Of a stretch of 64,000 nt of DNA, positions 63,454 to 64,000 are shown in pieces (position 1 is the stretch's first letter; every line of letters begins with the position of its first letter). Under the pieces are notes generated by a model that saw only the letters and a list, made by a program, of their open reading frames with translations, searched no databases and was not told the origin of the DNA. Source of the stretch: Myroides oncorhynchi (GTDB lineage Bacteria; Bacteroidota; Bacteroidia; Flavobacteriales; Flavobacteriaceae); contig NZ_JAJJMP010000001.1 in the NCBI RefSeq assembly GCF_020905415.1, forward strand, positions 649,501 through 713,500. Direction: 5' to 3'. Position numbers and translations under genes: made by a program.

Positions 63454-63762
63454 TTAGGCTTCACCTTTAGTACCAAATTTAATAGACGATAATTCACTAG
63501 AAGCTTCCATATCAACTATAGGTCCATTACTACTTTCATAGCGTTGTACATTTTCGTGCAAAGCATTCATTAATCTCTTCGCATGTTGTGGCGTTAAGAC
63601 AATTCTAGACTTTACCTTACCTTTCGGCATTCCTGGCATTATGGTAACAAAATCAACCACAAATTCAGTATTAGAATGATTGATAATCGCTAAATTACAA
63701 TACACTCCTTCAGCTATAGTTTCATCTAACTCTAAACTAAATTGATCTTGCTCTTTCTCCAT
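63454..63762 (-). CDS. DUF3467 family protein
   Basis: 102 aa with the family sequence LTPQHAKRLMNALHENVQRYE and EFVVDFVTIMPG. DUF3467 genes regularly follow rpoC in Bacteroidota; here the start lies 4 bp beyond the rpoC stop, so it is the last gene of the operon. Function unknown; a link to RNA polymerase is a context inference. Ends before a bidirectional terminator. Confidence 0.9.
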   Translation of the reverse strand: MEKEQDQFSLELDETIAEGVYCNLAIINHSNTEFVVDFVTIMPGMPKGKVKSRIVLTPQHAKRLMNALHENVQRYESSNGPIVDMEASSELSSIKFGTKGEA

Positions 63763-63766
63763 AATA

Positions 63767-64000
<234 letters not shown>

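Overview
The window is chromosomal DNA from a low-GC member of the Bacteroidota, almost certainly family Flavobacteriaceae; a Myroides- or Flavobacterium-like genome is my best guess, at low confidence for the genus. Supporting signs are the SusC/SusD pair, the DUF3467 gene directly after rpoC, an alpha-2-macroglobulin with a classical signal peptide, many short lipoproteins, promoters of the TTG / TAnnTTTG type, almost no Shine-Dalgarno sequences, and a DUF6266 gene. No tRNA, rRNA or CRISPR array was seen.

Layout. 0-8 kb: acyl-CoA-dehydrogenase-like gene, M3 peptidase, Crp-like regulator, DinB protein, a complete IS1182-family element with hairpin-forming ends, a lipoprotein and a pirin. 8.4-19.4 kb: a 1968-aa alpha-2-macroglobulin, a phosphatase-superfamily lipoprotein, an M28 peptidase and a pair of paralogous lipoproteins. 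19.6-25.2 kb: DMT exporter, small membrane and zinc-ribbon proteins, HugZ-like protein, and two further paralogous secreted proteins. 25.2-34 kb: GNAT, leucyl aminopeptidase, a DUF2975-DUF2975-HTH operon with a possible 24-aa leader ORF, small membrane proteins, a UbiA-like protein, and gcvP. 34-46 kb: a RecB/Cas4-type nuclease fused to a Upf1/Dna2-type helicase, a stand-alone KAS III, AraC regulator plus Bcr/CflA-type efflux pump, a second DMT exporter, and a polysaccharide flippase. 46-55 kb: glycosyltransferase, MlaE-MlaF, the four-gene operon M28 peptidase-SDR-SprT-mannose-1-phosphate guanylyltransferase, and the pdhA-E2 operon. 55-64 kb: a 1.2-kb gene-free block, a DUF6266 gene, a SusC-SusD pair, Fe-type superoxide dismutase overlapping a small gene, and the end of the rpoBC operon (DUF3467 and the rpoC 3' end).

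Most genes are core or common accessory metabolism, envelope biogenesis and proteolysis. I did not find a clear new multi-gene system. The most interesting material is non-coding: (i) a family of about 150-bp repeats whose best copy (23152-23303) has terminal inverted repeats, with further copies near 48384, 44158, 22985 and possibly 55137; (ii) four exact TTATCAACA 9-mers, all in the same direction, in the AT-rich gap between gcvP and the helicase (33876-34071), a candidate DnaA-binding cluster or replication origin; (iii) a rearrangement scar at 29428-29509 built from pieces of two neighbouring genes; and (iv) a REP-like palindromic repeat read in frame inside the DUF6266 gene.

Twelve intergenic terminators form clean hairpins. 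Several lie between convergent genes and serve both strands.
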